In this document: one piece after another, positions 60,149 through 64,000 of the stretch | Layout of the letters: each line of letters begins with the position of its first letter | Position numbering within the stretch: position 1 is the stretch's first letter | Notes under the pieces: model-generated | Database searches by the model: none | What the model saw: only the letters and a program-made list of their open reading frames with translations | Told to the model about the DNA's origin: nothing | Source of the DNA: Montifringilla adamsi | Lineage: Eukaryota; Chordata; Aves; Passeriformes; Passeridae | Reading direction: 5' to 3' | Length of the DNA stretch: 64,000 nucleotides | Assembly: GCA_017590115.1 (NCBI GenBank) | Contig: JAGGNK010006448.1 | Location: 3,827,987-3,891,986 of the forward strand | Program-made: the position numbers and the translations under genes

Positions 60149-62560
60149 ATAGTATAGGAGCAAGTTGGGAAAATATGACAACTGTTCAAAACTTTGAATA
60201 CATGTATGTCTCTTAGGAATTATAGAAATGCGTGTAGAAAAGTCTGTGTAACTACTCAGATTGCCTATAAGTAGAGATTTCCTATATAATTTCCCTGAAA
60301 ATGTGAAAATTTACTAGTTTGGGGTTTTTTTGAGAAACATGCTTCCATATTTTTCAACAGTCTACTTTTTGCATTATTATTATTTTCCTTTTCCAAACAT
60401 CAATGCCTTCAGGCATATTATCTTACACTTGGCTGTGCATTTAATATGCCAAATAAAGCAAGGATTAGTCCAGAGACTTTTAGTTAATGGATCTGCAAAT
60501 CAAATATGTATGTCAAAAAGAGAATCCAAAGGAAACTAGAAATTAATATCCACTTCATCTGATCTCCCATGAAAGGTAATATGCTTGGAGAAATGATAAT
60601 TAAATAAGACTCATCTAGACTCTGACACACAACTTTTTGAATTTTAAAATAAATCCTTGAAGTAAACTGATGATAGGTTTGCCCAACTGCTGATACTTTT
60701 CAAAGAAACTGTCACACAAGACTTCACTTTTATTTTTCATTATCAACTCCCTGTAATTTTGACTCAATGTTATTTAGACAATCATTTAAACATGGAATAT
60801 CAAATACCATGAACACATATTCTACACTTCCATCTCTCATAATGTTCTTTGAAAAACTTCCTCTGACTTTTTTTTCCTGAGGGAAAAATGCAGTACTAAT
60901 ATGTAGATGCCAGGTTTTGTACCTAGCTTCTTCCTTAAATAGCTTTGTGGAATTGAACTGGTCACTGAATATTTAATGGAATTTTGATACTTTGTTTTCC
61001 TGAGCAACGTGTAGCAATTGGGAGTTAGATAACTCGATTATGGTCTCCGGTCATACTTGTCAAACTTTGCTTTAGCTGAAAATAGCATAGGCAGAAGATC
61101 AAAATATAAAATAATCTGTGTACCCTTAATGACCAATGTTGACTACGGTATCTGTGAAGGATTAAGAAAATAATTCATATGTGTTTTAATGTTTCATATT
61201 TTGAAAATAAATATCCAAAACAGAAATGGGTGATCTGTCACAATCTCTCACTGAGGTATTTGTGTGTATTTACTTGCTCTATTTTGCTCTCAAGAAATGC
61301 TTCTGCAGGCTTACAAAATTTTTAACTGCTGTGGTTAGGAATCTGTACAGTATCCCTGCTGGTTTTCCACAGAGGTAAGAAGAGGATTGTAAATTTTAAA
61401 AATGGAAAATGAAACAAGGAAAATACACGGGAATTTCTGTGATTGCTTTTTAATCTACTTTTAAAAACAATATTCAAAATATGATATTTCAACAAGAAAT
61501 GGTGTAGTTAAAGTTGTATGCAAAATGCGGCCTACATTTACTTATTTTTTTCATACAATGTAAGAAAGCTGGATTTTTAAAAAATAATTTCTTCTTCAGA
61601 ACAAAAGAATATACTGTTTATTACATTGATTTCATTCTGTCTTTTATTGTGTTCAATATCTTGCAAAATGCACTCCTCTATTAGCTGCCTCATCATTTTA
61701 TTGCATCCTGCTTGCTTAGCACTCCATAAACACTAATCTTAAGGTATAAAATAATTCACTTCATTTACTCTAGCATCCATCTTCCTGTGCACTGAAGTAT
61801 ATACACCAGCTCTTCACCAAGTGACTTCCTCAATATCCGGGTATTTTTTAATCTCAGGGCAATGGGTAACAAAATATGTATTGTGCATTATGGAGTGCAG
61901 GAATTGCAGCAGAACACATGATATGAGCAGAATTTGCTGATGGAGCTCTTTCTACAAAAATGTCTATTATCTGTGAAAATTAAGGAATGCCCAGCCATGG
62001 TATTTTACTCACCTATTCTGTTTTCAGTTGCATGTTGCCCTAAACTTACTCCACCTTTCACTGAATTGATTCTCTAAAGAGGTTCTGTTGTGGTACAAAA
62101 TATTTGTCATGTTGGCATATTTATACCTCCTTAAAACAAACTTTCAGTGTCTTTGTACTCATACTTTTTATATTGGCATTTAGACATTTCAAAAGTGACA
62201 CTGAAAAATTCATTATTATAATTTTTTTTTTTATTATTAAAACTCTGGAATACAATACTGTGATTCAGAATGTAAGGGGTGTTTTGAAGTGTCCTAGACA
62301 CTGGGGATTTTCTTCCACTTGCCGCAAGTAAATTTCTTCTTGGTGTAACATCTGAAAGCCAAAAGCCAATAAGAAATATCAGACACCTTTCCCAAAGGCC
62401 CAGGAATTTGGGACATTCATAAGAAAGTGCATTTAGACATGTACATATAAAAAATTGCTACACTAGGCATCTATGTCAGCAGTGTGTAGTGGGTGTTTCA
62501 TATACCAAGCAATATGTGGACCAGAAAAAGGGATTTCCTCATTTCTGTGTCAAGGGCAGT
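60149..62560. other. Unique-looking non-coding DNA between two CR1 copies
   Basis: AT-rich with no exon or repeat recognised. A pyrimidine tract ending CCACAGAG directly followed by GTAAGA lies at about 61371-61380, and a minus-strand AATAG/GTGAGT donor-like site at about 62011; neither bounds an open exon. Confidence 0.55.
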
Positions 62561-63075
62561 GGTCTCTGGGGCAAGGCAAAGGCAGTCCAGGACATAGATC
62601 TGCTGGAGCAAGTCCAGAGGAGGGCCACAAAGATGATCAGAGGGCTGGCACACCTCTTGTATAAGGATAGGCTGAGAGAGTTGGGGTTGTTCAGCATGGA
62701 AAAGAGAAGGCACTGAGGAGACCTTAGAGCAGCCATCCTATACATGAAGAGGGGTCTACAAGAAAGTTAAAGGAGGATTTTTAAGAATGGCATGTAGTGA
62801 TAGGACAAGGGGCAATGTCTTTGAACTGAAAGATGGCAGGTTTACATTAGGTATAAGAAAGAAATTATTTTCTGCGAGGTTGGTGAGGCACTGGAACAGG
62901 TGGACCCAGGCAGGTGCCCCCTCCCTGAAGGTGTTCAAAGCCAGGCTGCATGGGTTTTGAGCAACCTGGCCTAGTGGAAGGTGTCCCTGCCCATGGTGGT
63001 GGTGGGGGCTGAACTAGATGATCTTTAAGGTACTTTCCAGCTCAAACCATTCTACAATTTGATGGTTCTATGATG
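62561..63075 (+). mobile_element. CR1 LINE 3' fragment with tail
   Basis: It begins in the ORF2 C-terminus; QVQRRATKMIRGLAH and RLRELGLFSMEKRRH are legible. The frame is then cut by a TGA at about 62714, where relatives read Arg, consistent with CpG decay. The 3' untranslated region is complete, with 'gcactggaacaggtgga' near 62888, 'aacctggcctagtggaagg' near 62964 and 'gatgatctttaagg' near 63018, ending in 'ggttctatgatg' near 63075. Same orientation as the copy 2.4 kb upstream but with a different 5' breakpoint, so probably a separate insertion. Confidence 0.96.
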
Positions 63076-64000
63076 TATGTTGCTGTGCTAACTCCAGCAA
63101 GAGTTTGTTAGCAACAAACAGACTTTTCTGCATAGAATTAGCATCCTTTTAACTCACACCTTTAGTTCAGCCTGGATAGAAAGCCTGATAAAATCTATTA
63201 GGTACATTTGAAATGAATATGCAGTATAGGTTAAAAATAGTATTGGTGATGGGTACTGATCTCTTTCACAAATATTTATTTATTGGCAATGCATGACATT
63301 GTTCTCAAATGGGATGTTCCCACTCCCCACCCTCCCCCACACTCTTTTTAGTTATTAACTCCTGTTCTCTGGCAGTGACAGTGTTGGCCCTGTGCCGCTC
63401 ATCTCTCAGAGGGTGGCACCATGGCCCGCAGCAGGTGTGGGACTCTTGGATCTGTTCCCTCTGCTTTCATCTGTACTTTGTATGGGAACTTTCCTTCCAG
63501 ACACACCGTTTCAATTACATGGGTGTGACATTGCCTTGTCAGAAACAAACAGTTTCAGTTTTTGAGCATCTTTTGGGTGGTCCTGCCTTTTACATTGCAA
63601 TGATGCAAAACACATAAAAGGTGCTGAACGTTTCATGTGTCTGTGTAGAAGGGTTTTGTAAATATACAGCTGATTTGTTTTTAAAAACCAAAGCAATGTA
63701 TCCTCAAGACAAAACTCTCTGAAAATTATTCACCTACATTTGGGCATTTTGAAGGAAAATTTAAATGTTCTAGTTACTTTCCCATAAAAACAAATCACTG
63801 TAGCACCATATTTAGTCAATCAAAATTATGATCTTCTAACCAAAATGTTCCCAGCTTAGAGATACTGATTAATTGAACATGTTATCTTATTGGCTAATAT
63901 TACTTTGGGTTTAGAAACATAATCACTCATGTACATATACATGTATTTTCATTGATAGTTTTTCATTCTTGGTCATGACTAAGTATTTTTGCTCATAAGC
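63076..64000. other. Unique-looking non-coding DNA
   Basis: The first half (63300-63530) has somewhat higher GC and a few CpGs, with a 102-codon plus frame that shows no known motif. The last 400 bp is AT-rich. No repeat recognised. Confidence 0.5.

Noticed and set aside
1..64000. A bacterial-style or novel defence or operon-like system
   Set aside because: No clustered open frames, no ribosome-binding-site-spaced starts and no repeat-spacer arrays; CR1 elements and the LTR show this is vertebrate (bird) DNA.

Overview
The window looks like intergenic or deep-intronic DNA from a bird, probably a songbird. The bird call rests on six CR1-type LINE fragments, recognised from the reverse-transcriptase C-terminal coding region and the 3' untranslated end with its ATTCTATG-like tail. 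It also rests on one long terminal repeat that resembles LTRs common in passerine genomes. The sequence is AT-rich by eye and all reading frames are broken by stops. The longest open frames (about 140 codons, plus one 222-codon frame lying in CR1) are what 64 kb of such DNA would give by chance. I found no convincing protein-coding gene, rRNA, tRNA or CRISPR array, and nothing bacterial.

Layout: 1-16 kb is unique-looking DNA with a reversed CR1 piece (1168-1482), a GGAAAA hexamer array (9924-9993), a CR1 scrap (11890-12010) and a regulatory-looking stretch with a perfect cAMP-response palindrome (8098-8105). 16-31 kb holds a 71-base poly-T, a perfect 29-bp tandem duplication, a GAAG array and a perfect 26-bp palindrome at 30064-30089. 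31-41 kb has two more reversed CR1 pieces, a T/G-rich tract at 33.6 kb and an A/C-rich tract at 35.9 kb. Around the latter lies an unusual pyrimidine-rich, CpG-bearing segment (35.4-37.1 kb), followed by a strong CTCF-type motif at 39636-39648. 41-56 kb has short tandem repeats, two candidate minus-strand exons with compatible phase (50548-50608 and 47232-47321), a probable solo LTR (about 50690-51615) and a CpG-bearing patch (54.8-55.4 kb). 56-64 kb is unique DNA plus the two best-preserved CR1 copies (59380-60148 and 62561-63075), both forward.

No set of genes works together here. The points most worth pursuing are the two splice-flanked candidate exons, the CTCF-type motif, the 35.4-37.1 kb composite segment and the perfect palindrome. 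Any function the window has is more likely regulatory or architectural, or that of a large intron, than coding. Boundaries of repeats are estimates by eye from remembered consensus features, not alignments.
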